Shown: piece by piece, positions 41,036-49,831 of the stretch | Position numbering within the stretch: the stretch's first letter is position 1 | Layout: each line of letters starts with the position of its first letter | Program-made: the position numbers and the translations under genes | The notes under the pieces: model-generated | What the model was told of the DNA's origin: nothing | Databases searched by the model: none | The model's input: only the letters and a program-made list of their open reading frames with translations | NCBI GenBank assembly: GCA_041521345.1 | Contig: JBGOHB010000022.1 | DNA length: 64,000 nt | Reading direction: 5' to 3' (one strand) | Origin: Virgibacillus_N oceani_A | GTDB taxonomy: Bacteria > Bacillota > Bacilli > Bacillales > Amphibacillaceae

Positions 41036-42412
41036 TCATACTGTCGTTTTTACTTTTGTTTCTACTTTTTCAAAATAAGCTTTATATAAGGAGGTTACTG
41101 CTTTTTCCAAGTTCTCCGCTTTAATCCCAAACATCATGGAAACTTCCGAAGATCCCTGGTTAATCATTTCAATATTTACATTGGCATCAGAAAAAGCTGC
41201 TGTTGCTTTACTGGCAATTCCTACCGTACTCACCAAACCTTCCCCTACAACCATAACTATAGCAAGATCGCGTTCAATATTGGTTGTATCAGGGTCAAGT
41301 TCTTCTTCTATTCTTTTCATGATATAAGCTTCTTTTTCTTTTGATAATTTACTGTCCTGTATAACAACAGTAATGTCATCTATTCCTGAAGGGGCATGTT
41401 CAAAAGAAATACCTGCATCTTCAAGAATACTGAATAACCTTCTGCCAAAACCAACTTCCTGGTTCATTAAATACTTACTTATATACAAACTGGAGAATCC
41501 GGTATCACTGGCAATCCCTACCACACATTTTTCATCTTGTTTTTTCTCAGCTACAATCATTGTGCCTGGGAGGTCAGGATTATTCGTGTTTTTAATGCAA
41601 ACAGGGATCTTTTCTTTAAATGCAGGCCTTAATGCTTCGGCATGAAATACGGAAAAGCCGGCATATGAAAGTTCCCTCATCTCTTTATAGGTCAAGGTAT
41701 TAATTTCATTGGGATTCTCGACAATGTTGGGATTAACTGCATAAACAGAATCTACATCTGTAAAATTCTCGTATAAACTTGCTTTTACACCTGCAGCTAC
41801 AATCGAACCGCTTATATCTGAACCGCCTCTTGAAAAGGTAACAAGCTGGCCGTTTTTTGTATAACCAAAAAATCCGGGGATGACTGATATACCGTCACGA
41901 TCCCTTAATTGATTTATTTTTTGAAAGCTTTCCGGTAGTATTTCCAGTTTGCCATTTTTATAACTGGCAATGATTCCAGCTTCTTTCGGATTTATATAAT
42001 CAGCTTTAATACCGATTTTTTTCAAATATTCGCTTAAAATTTTGGCTGAACTATCCTCACCAATTGCTTTCAATGCGTTGAATTTCATTGTATCCGAAGA
42101 AGACATTTGAAGTACGTCATTGATTTTGGCGTTAATACTATCCAGCAGAGACTCGGAAAGATTCAATTCCTTAACAATTTCTCTAAAACGGTCCATTATA
42201 ATTTCTTCACAGTTTTCATATGGTTCATTGTTTATGTAACAATTCCCCAACTGAATTAACATGTCCGTTACTTTGAAATCCCCTTCATATCTTTTTCCGG
42301 GTGCTGATACAACTATAAACTTTCTTTCGGGATCGCTTGTAATTATGTGTGCAACCTTTTTAATTTGTGTTGCATTTGCTACAGAACTACCCCCGAATTT
42401 TGAAACCTTCAT
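41036..42412 (-). CDS. yclM: Aspartate kinase (YclM/ThrD-like)
   Basis: A 458-residue aspartokinase with the N-terminal KVSKFGGSSVA, the central SRGGSDISGSIVAAG motif and two C-terminal ACT domains. The length and single-polypeptide form match YclM (aspartokinase III) rather than DapG or LysC, which are nearer 405 residues. It phosphorylates aspartate at the head of the Lys/Thr/Met/ectoine pathways; ectoine supply would suit a halophile but this is inference. No lysine riboswitch is present upstream. Confidence 0.88.
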   Translation of the reverse strand: MKVSKFGGSSVANATQIKKVAHIITSDPERKFIVVSAPGKRYEGDFKVTDMLIQLGNCYINNEPYENCEEIIMDRFREIVKELNLSESLLDSINAKINDVLQMSSSDTMKFNALKAIGEDSSAKILSEYLKKIGIKADYINPKEAGIIASYKNGKLEILPESFQKINQLRDRDGISVIPGFFGYTKNGQLVTFSRGGSDISGSIVAAGVKASLYENFTDVDSVYAVNPNIVENPNEINTLTYKEMRELSYAGFSVFHAEALRPAFKEKIPVCIKNTNNPDLPGTMIVAEKKQDEKCVVGIASDTGFSSLYISKYLMNQEVGFGRRLFSILEDAGISFEHAPSGIDDITVVIQDSKLSKEKEAYIMKRIEEELDPDTTNIERDLAIVMVVGEGLVSTVGIASKATAAFSDANVNIEMINQGSSEVSMMFGIKAENLEKAVTSLYKAYFEKVETKVKTTV

Positions 42413-42548
42413 GTTTCTATCATACCTCCATGCTTTTAATCTATTTTACATAATAACATATATGAATAAGAATGAAAGTATTTTCTAAAAAGACTGTGAC
42501 AAATAGCGGATTCACGTTTCTATAGCCGAGTGAACACGATTTGAATAA

Positions 42549-42794
42549 TTAGTTTTCTTCCCTTTGAATACTTTGCTTCCTTAACCGTTTTCGTTTTCGA
42601 TCTCGATAAACAATAAAACCGCCAATGAAGGCGATACCTCCGATGAATAGAATTAAACCAACAGTAAATTGGATGCTGGCATGTAAAAATAAAGGAACGA
42701 ATTCATTAAATATAGAATCCCTCATCAATTTAATTCCATAAGCTGCAAAAACACCTGGAATAACTAAAATGAGCACTGCAATAAATCTGAACAT
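42549..42794 (-). CDS. yqzF: DUF2627 family membrane protein (YqzF)
   Basis: An 81-residue protein from the ATG at 42794 (MFRFIAVLILVIPG), preceded by AGGGGAAG. It has two membrane helices (residues 3-20 and 39-61) and a highly basic tail (YRDRKRKRLRKQSIQREEN). It matches YqzF (DUF2627), which also lies just before bkdR in B. subtilis. The function is unknown. Confidence 0.85.
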   Translation of the reverse strand: MFRFIAVLILVIPGVFAAYGIKLMRDSIFNEFVPLFLHASIQFTVGLILFIGGIAFIGGFIVYRDRKRKRLRKQSIQREEN

Positions 42795-42891
42795 TTTTCT
42801 TCCCCTTAACCTGAGTAATTGATTGAATACCATATTTAGTATAACAAATAATGAATAAAAACAGGAGCAATAGAACGTTTGCTAAATAATG

Positions 42892-42926
42892 CATGGTATT
42901 GTATGATGAAAACATGCAATATCATG
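42892..42926. promoter_or_regulatory. Inverted repeat upstream of bkdR, likely BkdR self-binding site
   Basis: CATGGTATTGTATG (42892-42905) and CATGCAATATCATG (42913-42926) are inverted copies matching at 12 of 14 positions. The same CATGCAATA/TATTGCATG word recurs before ptb, so both are probably bound by BkdR. This one sits 16 bases before the bkdR start and could mediate autorepression. Confidence 0.55.
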
Positions 42927-42941
42927 CAGGGTGGAATGTAA

Positions 42942-45011
42942 ATGAAGAATGTGTTAATCGTTGGTGCCGGAACAGGCGGCACAGCTTTATTAAATATACT
43001 GTATGGAACGCAAAAGATGAGAATAGTTGCAGTAATTGATACAAACCCTGATGCACCAGGAATACATCTGGCTAAAAAACATGGCATTCCAACAGGCACC
43101 GAATGGAAAAGTCGGCTCGAGGAAGAAATAGATATTATTGTGGAAGCAACAGGTAATGACAGCGTGCTTGAAGAGCTTATTGAACATAGAAGCGGTAAAA
43201 CAGTGGTGATCCCTGGTACGGTTGCATACATTATCTCTAAAATTTTTAATGAGAAAGAAACTTTATTAAAGCGGATTAAATTACAGATGAATAACCAGAA
43301 CTTAATCCTTGATAACATCAGAGATGGGATGATTGTTGTAAACCATAAGGGAATTGTTCAATTTGTAAATCATAGTGCAGAGAAAATCGTTGAAAAATCC
43401 AAGCAGAATTTTGAAGGGAAATTTATTCGCGATGTGATTTCAAATTCAAGGCTGCCGGATGTCTTACGCGATAAAAAGAAAGAAGTAAACAAAAAGCTTA
43501 TACTGGAAAACGAAAAGCAAATTATTACAACCCGTATCCCGATTATAAATGAAGAAAATACATTGGTTGGTGCTTTCGCTGTTTTTAAAGATATAACGGA
43601 AGTAATGAATCTCGCTGAAGAAAATACCGATTTGAATGAGATAAAGATCATGCTGGAGGCAATTATTCAATCATCTGATGAAGCAATTAGCGTAGTTGAT
43701 GTAAATGGGAACGGTTTATTAATAAACCCTGCATATTCACGTATAACAGGGTTAAAAGAATCCGATATTATAGGTGAACCGGCAACTGCAGATATATCCG
43801 AAGGCGAAAGCGTGCATATGAAGGTGCTGCAAACCCGCCGGCCGGTAAGGGGCACCCGAATGAAGGTAGGCCCAAACAAGAAAGACGTCTATGTTAATGT
43901 TGCACCTATTATCGTGGATGGCATCATCAAAGGAAGCGTCGGTGTTTTACATGATGTATCAGAAATCCGGTCACTTACGAGTGAATTAAAGCGAGCTAGG
44001 CAAATCATCCGAAATTTGGAGGCAAAATACACATTTGATGATATTATTGGAAATTCAACTGAAATGAAGCTGGCTTTGGAACAGGCAAAAGTAGGCGCAA
44101 GGACACCGGCTACTGTTTTATTGCGCGGCAATTCGGGTACAGGAAAAGAGCTGTTTGCACACGCAATACATAATGAAAGTGACAGGAAGCATAAAAAGTT
44201 TATCCGAGTTAATTGTGCAGCTATTGCAGAATCTATATTGGAAAGTGAACTATTCGGATATGAGGGAGGGGCTTTTTCAGGAGCAAAGCATAGCGGTAAA
44301 AAAGGTCTATTTGAAGAAGCTAACCATGGAAGCATCTTTCTGGATGAAATAGGTGAACTTTCTTTAAATATGCAAGCGAAACTACTTAGAGTATTGCAGG
44401 AAAATGAAATTGTCCGTGTAGGAGGTACCAATCCCGTTTCCATTGATGTGCGGGTCATTACTGCTACAAATGTCAATTTGGAAAAAGCAATTATGAATAA
44501 AACCTTTCGGGAAGATTTATATTACAGATTGACACGGTTGCCAATCTATATTCCTGCATTACATGAAAGGTTGGAAGACCTGCCTGAACTGACAGAGCAC
44601 ATCATATTAAAGCTGAATCAGGACTATGGCCGAAAAGTACATCAAATTTCAAAAGAAGCACTCCATAAACTTAAAACCTATCATTGGCCTGGTAACATCC
44701 GGGAGCTGGAGAATGTCATTGGCCGGGCTATGATTTACATGGATATAAATGATGATACAATTAACAAACAACACTTACCTGATTTAAATGCTTCAGAGAA
44801 TTTAATTAACCAATCCAAGAAGGAAGAAGCAATACAAATAGAAAAACCTTTACAAGAGGCATTAAATCAATATGAAAAAGATTATATTTTTGAGGTTTAT
44901 AAACAATACGAATATAACAAAACAAAAACAGCAAAAGCATTAAATATTTCACTAAGAAGTTTATATTATAAAATGGATAAATATAATCTTGAAAAAAAGA
45001 GCATGCAATAG
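42942..45011 (+). CDS. bkdR: Sigma-54-dependent activator BkdR
   Basis: A 689-residue enhancer-binding protein. The N-terminus is a Rossmann-like domain (NVLIVGAGTGGTALLNIL, residues 1-110), followed by two PAS domains (about 120-240 and 245-355). The AAA+ domain has Walker A GNSGTGKELFAHAI and Walker B IFLDEIGEL, and a Fis-type helix-turn-helix ends the protein (KTAKALNISLRSLYYKM). The sigma-54-contacting loop reads GAFSGA (443-448) rather than GAFTGA. It activates the bkd operon, probably in response to branched-chain amino acids or their metabolites. Confidence 0.95.
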   Translation: MKNVLIVGAGTGGTALLNILYGTQKMRIVAVIDTNPDAPGIHLAKKHGIPTGTEWKSRLEEEIDIIVEATGNDSVLEELIEHRSGKTVVIPGTVAYIISKIFNEKETLLKRIKLQMNNQNLILDNIRDGMIVVNHKGIVQFVNHSAEKIVEKSKQNFEGKFIRDVISNSRLPDVLRDKKKEVNKKLILENEKQIITTRIPIINEENTLVGAFAVFKDITEVMNLAEENTDLNEIKIMLEAIIQSSDEAISVVDVNGNGLLINPAYSRITGLKESDIIGEPATADISEGESVHMKVLQTRRPVRGTRMKVGPNKKDVYVNVAPIIVDGIIKGSVGVLHDVSEIRSLTSELKRARQIIRNLEAKYTFDDIIGNSTEMKLALEQAKVGARTPATVLLRGNSGTGKELFAHAIHNESDRKHKKFIRVNCAAIAESILESELFGYEGGAFSGAKHSGKKGLFEEANHGSIFLDEIGELSLNMQAKLLRVLQENEIVRVGGTNPVSIDVRVITATNVNLEKAIMNKTFREDLYYRLTRLPIYIPALHERLEDLPELTEHIILKLNQDYGRKVHQISKEALHKLKTYHWPGNIRELENVIGRAMIYMDINDDTINKQHLPDLNASENLINQSKKEEAIQIEKPLQEALNQYEKDYIFEVYKQYEYNKTKTAKALNISLRSLYYKMDKYNLEKKSMQ

Positions 45012-45038
45012 TTTGCATTTTTTGCAGTTTATTGCATG
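45002..45038 (+). promoter_or_regulatory. Putative BkdR enhancer (UAS) of the ptb-bkd operon
   Basis: CATGCAATA (45002-45010) and TATTGCATG (45030-45038) are perfect 9-bp inverted arms, overlapping the bkdR stop and ending 44 bases before the -24 element. A further TTTGCA pair lies between them. The word is shared with the bkdR upstream site. Confidence 0.65.
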
Positions 45039-45055
45039 GTTAAAATTCACATGAA

Positions 45056-45068
45056 TTAAGCGCTTACA
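45056..45068 (+). promoter_or_regulatory. Possible catabolite-responsive (cre-like) site
   Basis: TTAAGCGCTTACA contains a perfect 10-bp palindrome TAAGCGCTTA and matches the AAGCGCTT core of the CcpA cre consensus, though the outer bases are only partly conserved. It lies between the BkdR site and the sigma-54 promoter. Confidence 0.4.
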
Positions 45069-45081
45069 AGGAATGAGGGTT

Positions 45082-45097
45082 TGGCACGATTTTTGCA
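45082..45097 (+). promoter_or_regulatory. Sigma-54 (SigL) promoter of the ptb-bkd operon
   Basis: TGGCAC-GATTT-TTGCA is a perfect -24/-12 promoter (consensus TGGCAC-N5-TTGCW). It lies 35 bases before the ptb start, downstream of its activator gene bkdR. Confidence 0.95.
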
Positions 45098-45131
45098 TTA
45101 AGTTTAATGGGAATAAAGATTGGAGGATAAG

Positions 45132-46031
45132 ATGAATACATTAGCTGCTGTAAAAGAAAAAGTAAAGCAAGGAAAACATCATATTGCGGCTGTGGCCAAC
45201 GCTGCGGATGAACAAGTATTGCAAGCAGTAAAAATGGCTGCAAAGGAAAAAATATGCGGCTTTTTATTGTTTGGCAACGAAACAGATATAGCGATTATAG
45301 CAGATATTATAAACTTGGATATCCATACCCCGGAAATAAGTATTAAACATACGAAAACAAAAGAAGAAAGCGCAATTGCAGCAGTGAAATCCGTTTATAG
45401 AGGCGAGGCACAAATATTGATGAAAGGAAATCTGTCCACAAAAGATTTAATGAAATCTGCATTAAACAAAGAATACGGTTTGCGGACAGGAAAAGTACTT
45501 TCACATGTGGCACTGTTTGAGATACCAAGTCAAAAAAAGCTTTATTTTCTCACCGATGCCGGAATGATTATCTCTCCAACAATCGAAGAAAAAGCTGAGA
45601 TCATAAAGAATGCAGTACAGATAGCACATGCTGTTGGTATTGAATTACCGAAAGTAGCTGCCCTGGCTGCAGTGGAATCAGTGAACCCTGCTATGGAAGC
45701 CACTGTAGATGCGGCCGCTTTGACGCAAATGCAGAAAAGAGGACAAATTACCGGGTGCCTTGTAGATGGACCGCTGGCTTTTGATAATGCAGTTTCTTTA
45801 AAAGCAGCGAGTCATAAAGGGGTTCATTCAGAGGTGGCAGGGAAGGCTGACATATTATTGGTTCCTTCCATTGAAACAGGGAATGCATTATACAAATCAT
45901 TTGTCTATTTTGCCGGTGCAAAAGTAGCAGGTATCATCAGCGGAGCAAAAGCGCCGATTATTGTAACATCAAGAGCTGATGCTGCTGAAGATAAATTATA
46001 CTCAATAACATTAGCATTAATTTCTGCTTAA
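45132..46031 (+). CDS. ptb: Phosphate butyryltransferase
   Basis: A 299-residue phosphate acyltransferase from ATG 45132, after GGAGGAT; the TTG at 45120 is upstream of that site. It shows MKGNLSTKDLMKSAL and CLVDGPLAFDNAVS, typical of phosphotransbutyrylases. It converts branched-chain acyl-CoA to acyl phosphate, which Buk uses to make ATP. First gene of the structural operon. Confidence 0.95.
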   Translation: MNTLAAVKEKVKQGKHHIAAVANAADEQVLQAVKMAAKEKICGFLLFGNETDIAIIADIINLDIHTPEISIKHTKTKEESAIAAVKSVYRGEAQILMKGNLSTKDLMKSALNKEYGLRTGKVLSHVALFEIPSQKKLYFLTDAGMIISPTIEEKAEIIKNAVQIAHAVGIELPKVAALAAVESVNPAMEATVDAAALTQMQKRGQITGCLVDGPLAFDNAVSLKAASHKGVHSEVAGKADILLVPSIETGNALYKSFVYFAGAKVAGIISGAKAPIIVTSRADAAEDKLYSITLALISA

Positions 46032-46050
46032 AAGTACTAGGAGGATGAAA

Positions 46051-47148
46051 ATGGAAATATTTACTTATATGGAGAAATTTGATTATGAACAGCTTGTGTT
46101 TTGCCAAGATGAAAATTCAGGTCTAAAAGGAATCATCGCCATTCATGACACGACACTGGGACCTGCACTTGGCGGGACAAGAATGTGGACTTACGATTCC
46201 GAGGAAGAAGCAATTGAAGATGCTTTACGGCTGGCAAAAGGGATGACATACAAAAATGCAGCTGCCGGTTTGAATTTAGGCGGCGGAAAAACAGTTATCA
46301 TCGGCGATCCGAGAAAAGATAAAAACCCTGAAATGTTCCGTGCTTTTGGAAGGTATATCCAAAGTTTAAACGGACGGTATATTACAGCAGAAGATGTTGG
46401 TACAACAGAAGAGGATATGGATCTTATCCATATGGAGACAGATTTTGTCACAGGAGTTTCACAGGAAGCACAAGGTTCTTCTGGAAATCCATCACCTGTA
46501 ACGGGTTATGGCATTTATAAAGGAATGAAAGCTGCAGCGCAAGAAGTATATGGAAACGAATCGCTGGAAGGAAAAACTGTAGCAGTTCAGGGTGTCGGCA
46601 ATGTGGCATACGCACTTTGTGAGCATCTGTATGAAGAAGGTGCAAAAATTATTGTAACGGATATAAATAAAGAGGCGGTAAATCGAGCTGTAGAAGCATT
46701 TCAGGCAAAAGCTGTTGATCCGGATGAAATTTATAAGGTTGACTGTGATATATACGCACCTTGTGCGCTGGGAGCAACCATTAATGATGAAACGATTCCT
46801 AAAATACAGGCTAAAATTATTGCTGGTTCGGCAAATAATCAATTAAAAGAATCGAAACATGGGGATATTATACATGAAAAAGGAATTTTATATGCGCCTG
46901 ATTACGTAATCAATGCCGGCGGCGTTATAAATGTTGCGGATGAATTAAATGGTTATAATCAGGCAAGAGCAATGAAAAAAGTAGAAACCATTTACGATAG
47001 CTTGAGTAAAGTATTTGAAATTGCAAGACGGGATCATATTCCCACACATGTGGCTGCCGACAGAATGGCAGAGGAAAGAATTGCTTCAATGAAAAAATCG
47101 AGAAACCATTTTTTATTGGACAATCATCATATTTTAAGCAGAAGGTAA
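46051..47148 (+). CDS. bcd: Leucine (branched-chain amino acid) dehydrogenase
   Basis: A 365-residue Glu/Leu/Phe/Val dehydrogenase with the catalytic lysine in GMTYKNAAAGLNLGGGK and the NAD-binding GVGNVAYAL. The start is ATG 46051, six bases after AGGAGG; the in-frame ATG at 46045 directly abuts that site. It deaminates Leu, Ile and Val to the keto acids fed to the BCKDH complex. Confidence 0.96.
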   Translation: MEIFTYMEKFDYEQLVFCQDENSGLKGIIAIHDTTLGPALGGTRMWTYDSEEEAIEDALRLAKGMTYKNAAAGLNLGGGKTVIIGDPRKDKNPEMFRAFGRYIQSLNGRYITAEDVGTTEEDMDLIHMETDFVTGVSQEAQGSSGNPSPVTGYGIYKGMKAAAQEVYGNESLEGKTVAVQGVGNVAYALCEHLYEEGAKIIVTDINKEAVNRAVEAFQAKAVDPDEIYKVDCDIYAPCALGATINDETIPKIQAKIIAGSANNQLKESKHGDIIHEKGILYAPDYVINAGGVINVADELNGYNQARAMKKVETIYDSLSKVFEIARRDHIPTHVAADRMAEERIASMKKSRNHFLLDNHHILSRR

Positions 47149-47177
47149 TACCGGCTTAATCAACGGAGGTTTGCACT

Positions 47178-48263
47178 TTGCAATCAAAATACCGAAATCT
47201 TGTCATTAATCCTGGTTCAACATCAACAAAAATAGGCGTTTTTGATAATGAAAATTGCATATTCGAAAAATCAATACGACATAAATTGGAAGACGTCAAA
47301 CAGTTTATGCATATCATTGATCAATATGAATTTCGGAAAAATATCATACTCGAACAATTGGATTACGAAGGGATTAATATCTCCAAACTAGATGCGGTTT
47401 GTGGAAGAGGCGGCCTACTGCAGCCGATTGAAGGTGGTACATATGAGGTTAATGAGGCTATGCTTTATGACCTCCGGATTGGGTTTAACGGCGAACATGC
47501 GTCCAATTTGGGCGGGATCATTGCACAGGAAATAGCTTCAGGACTTAATATTCCGGCTTATATAGTAGACCCCGTAGTCGTTGATGAACTGTCAGAGTTT
47601 GCCCGCTATTCCGGTGTTCCGGATATTCCAAGAAAAAGTATCTTTCATGCTTTAAATCAAAAGGCTGTTGCCAGAAGAGCAGCAGAAGATTTGCATGTAA
47701 ATTATGATCAAATTACTTTAATTGTGACTCATATGGGTGGAGGAATAACAGTTGGTGCTCATAATAACGGGAAAGTAATTGATGTGAATAATGGCCTTCA
47801 TGGGGACGGTCCTTTCTCTCCCGAGCGTGCAGGAACCGTTCCTGCAGGGGATTTAGTTTCATTATGCTTTTCCGGTCAGTATTACAGGGATGAAATTATG
47901 AAAAAACTAGTTGGCCAAGGTGGGTTAATGGCATATCTTAAGACGAATGACGCCGTTGAAGTGGAAAGTCGCATTAAAACCGGGGATGACAGTGCAAAGC
48001 AGGCATACGAAGCAATGGCATACCAGATTGCTAAAGAAATAGGTTCCATGAGCGCTGTGCTCGGAGGAAAAGTAGACGCCATTGTGTTGACAGGCGGACT
48101 TGCTTATGGGAAGAAATTTGTAGAAATGATAACAGAACGGGTTAATTGGATTGCAGATACGCTTGTATATCCCGGTGAAAATGAATTGCAAGCCTTAAAT
48201 GAAGGCGTCTTACGGGTGCTCAGAAAAATAGAAAAACCAAAAATATATCCAAACAACACGTAG
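47178..48263 (+). CDS. buk: Butyrate kinase
   Basis: A 361-residue acetokinase-family enzyme with NLVINPGSTSTKIGVF, HMGGGITVGAHN and VLTGGLAYGKKF. It transfers phosphate from (branched) acyl phosphate to ADP. The start is TTG 47178, eight bases after GGAGG. The gap to lpdV is 12 bases. Confidence 0.95.
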   Translation: MQSKYRNLVINPGSTSTKIGVFDNENCIFEKSIRHKLEDVKQFMHIIDQYEFRKNIILEQLDYEGINISKLDAVCGRGGLLQPIEGGTYEVNEAMLYDLRIGFNGEHASNLGGIIAQEIASGLNIPAYIVDPVVVDELSEFARYSGVPDIPRKSIFHALNQKAVARRAAEDLHVNYDQITLIVTHMGGGITVGAHNNGKVIDVNNGLHGDGPFSPERAGTVPAGDLVSLCFSGQYYRDEIMKKLVGQGGLMAYLKTNDAVEVESRIKTGDDSAKQAYEAMAYQIAKEIGSMSAVLGGKVDAIVLTGGLAYGKKFVEMITERVNWIADTLVYPGENELQALNEGVLRVLRKIEKPKIYPNNT

Positions 48264-48275
48264 GGAGTGAGTTGT

Positions 48276-49697
48276 ATGGCAAATAATTATGATCTCGTAA
48301 TACTTGGAGGCGGAACCGGCGGCTATGTTGCTGCCATCCGGGCCGCACAATTGGGAATAAAGGTTGCCATTGTAGAAAAAGGGGCGCTTGGAGGTACTTG
48401 TTTACACCGTGGCTGTATACCATCAAAGGCATTACTGAGAAGTGCTGAAGTGTTCAGGCAGACAAAAGAAGCGGAATCGTTCGGTGTTGTTACTGAAGCA
48501 CCTTCGATTAATTTTACCAAAGTACAGGAGAGAAAAAACAACATCATTCAAAAATTACATCAGGGCGTTCAGGGATTAATGAAGAAAGGGAAAATTGATG
48601 TATATGAAGGGTTTGGCCGCATACTAGGCCCAAGTATATTTTCTCCTATGCCGGGAACTATTTCCATTGAATATGAAAATGGGGAAGAAAACACGATGCT
48701 TGTTCCAAATAATGTGCTAGTGGCAACTGGTTCTAAACCAAAATCACTGCCCGGATTAGAATTGGACGGCGATCTAGTGATGAGTTCCGATGATGCACTG
48801 GAAATGGAGTCTTTGCCTGAATCAATAATTATTATTGGCGGAGGCGTGATCGGCATAGAATGGGCTTCGATGCTGGCAGACTTTGGTGTAGCAGTGACTG
48901 TCATTGAATACGGTGAGCAAATTTTGCCAACGGAAGATGAAGCGGTCGCCAAAGAAGTTGAAAAGCTATTGAAAAAAAGAGGTATCACCTTTGTTAAGGG
49001 AGCGAAAACATTAACAGATACACTATCCAAAGAGCAAGGGATTTCCGTTGATGCTGAAGTTAACGGAAAGACAGAAAGTTTTCATGCTGAAAAAATGCTA
49101 ATCTCCGTTGGCAGGGAAGCTAATACAAAAAATATCGGCCTGGAAAATACTGATATTGTTGTGGAGAAAGGCACCATACAAACAAACAACTTTTATCAGA
49201 CAAAAGAATCGCATATTTATGCGATTGGTGACGTGATTGGCGGAATGCAGCTGGCACATGTAGCTTCACATGAGGGAATAACGGCTGTAGAACATATGGC
49301 AAATCAGGAACCATATCCAATCGATTATAACAATGTTCCTTCGTGTATCTACTCCAGTCCGGAGGTTGCCAGTGTAGGTATGACTGAAAAGCAAGCTAAA
49401 GAAAGCGGGTTTGATATAAAAACTGGAAAATTCCCATTTCAGGCTGTTGGAAAAGCACTGGTTCACGGAGAAGCAGATGGATTTGTAAAAATTATTTCAG
49501 ATAAAGCGACACAGGATATTCTGGGAGTGCATATGATCGGCCCTCATGTAACAGATATGATTTCAGAAGCCGGGCTTGCTAAAGTACTTGATGCATCCCC
49601 TTGGGAAGTGGCTCATTCGATACACCCGCACCCGACGCTATCTGAAGTGATGGGTGAAGCAGCATTAGCTGTAGAAGGAAATCAAATTCACGGATAA
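48276..49697 (+). CDS. lpdV: Dihydrolipoyl dehydrogenase of the branched-chain keto-acid complex (E3)
   Basis: A 473-residue flavoprotein disulfide reductase from ATG 48276 (MANNYDLVILGGGTGGY). It has the redox disulfide GGTCLHRGCIPSK, the NAD domain IIIGGGVIGIEWAS and the C-terminal catalytic HPHPTLSE. The ribosome binding site is GGGAGTG. It reoxidises the lipoyl groups on BkdB. Confidence 0.95.
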   Translation: MANNYDLVILGGGTGGYVAAIRAAQLGIKVAIVEKGALGGTCLHRGCIPSKALLRSAEVFRQTKEAESFGVVTEAPSINFTKVQERKNNIIQKLHQGVQGLMKKGKIDVYEGFGRILGPSIFSPMPGTISIEYENGEENTMLVPNNVLVATGSKPKSLPGLELDGDLVMSSDDALEMESLPESIIIIGGGVIGIEWASMLADFGVAVTVIEYGEQILPTEDEAVAKEVEKLLKKRGITFVKGAKTLTDTLSKEQGISVDAEVNGKTESFHAEKMLISVGREANTKNIGLENTDIVVEKGTIQTNNFYQTKESHIYAIGDVIGGMQLAHVASHEGITAVEHMANQEPYPIDYNNVPSCIYSSPEVASVGMTEKQAKESGFDIKTGKFPFQAVGKALVHGEADGFVKIISDKATQDILGVHMIGPHVTDMISEAGLAKVLDASPWEVAHSIHPHPTLSEVMGEAALAVEGNQIHG

Positions 49698-49831
49698 ATG
49701 AGTAAAAGGCAAGCCCTGTATAGCGGCACACAAACTGAACCCGATTCGCTATCGCTGGGCATGGCTATTCTAAAATCACCCGCAGCTTCAACATTTTTAT
49801 AAGTTCTAAGCAAAAAAAGGAGGGGACTTTA

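Noticed and set aside
42413..42548. Lysine riboswitch upstream of the aspartate kinase
   Set aside because: Only about 130 AT-rich bases without the L-box conserved elements or a terminator are present.
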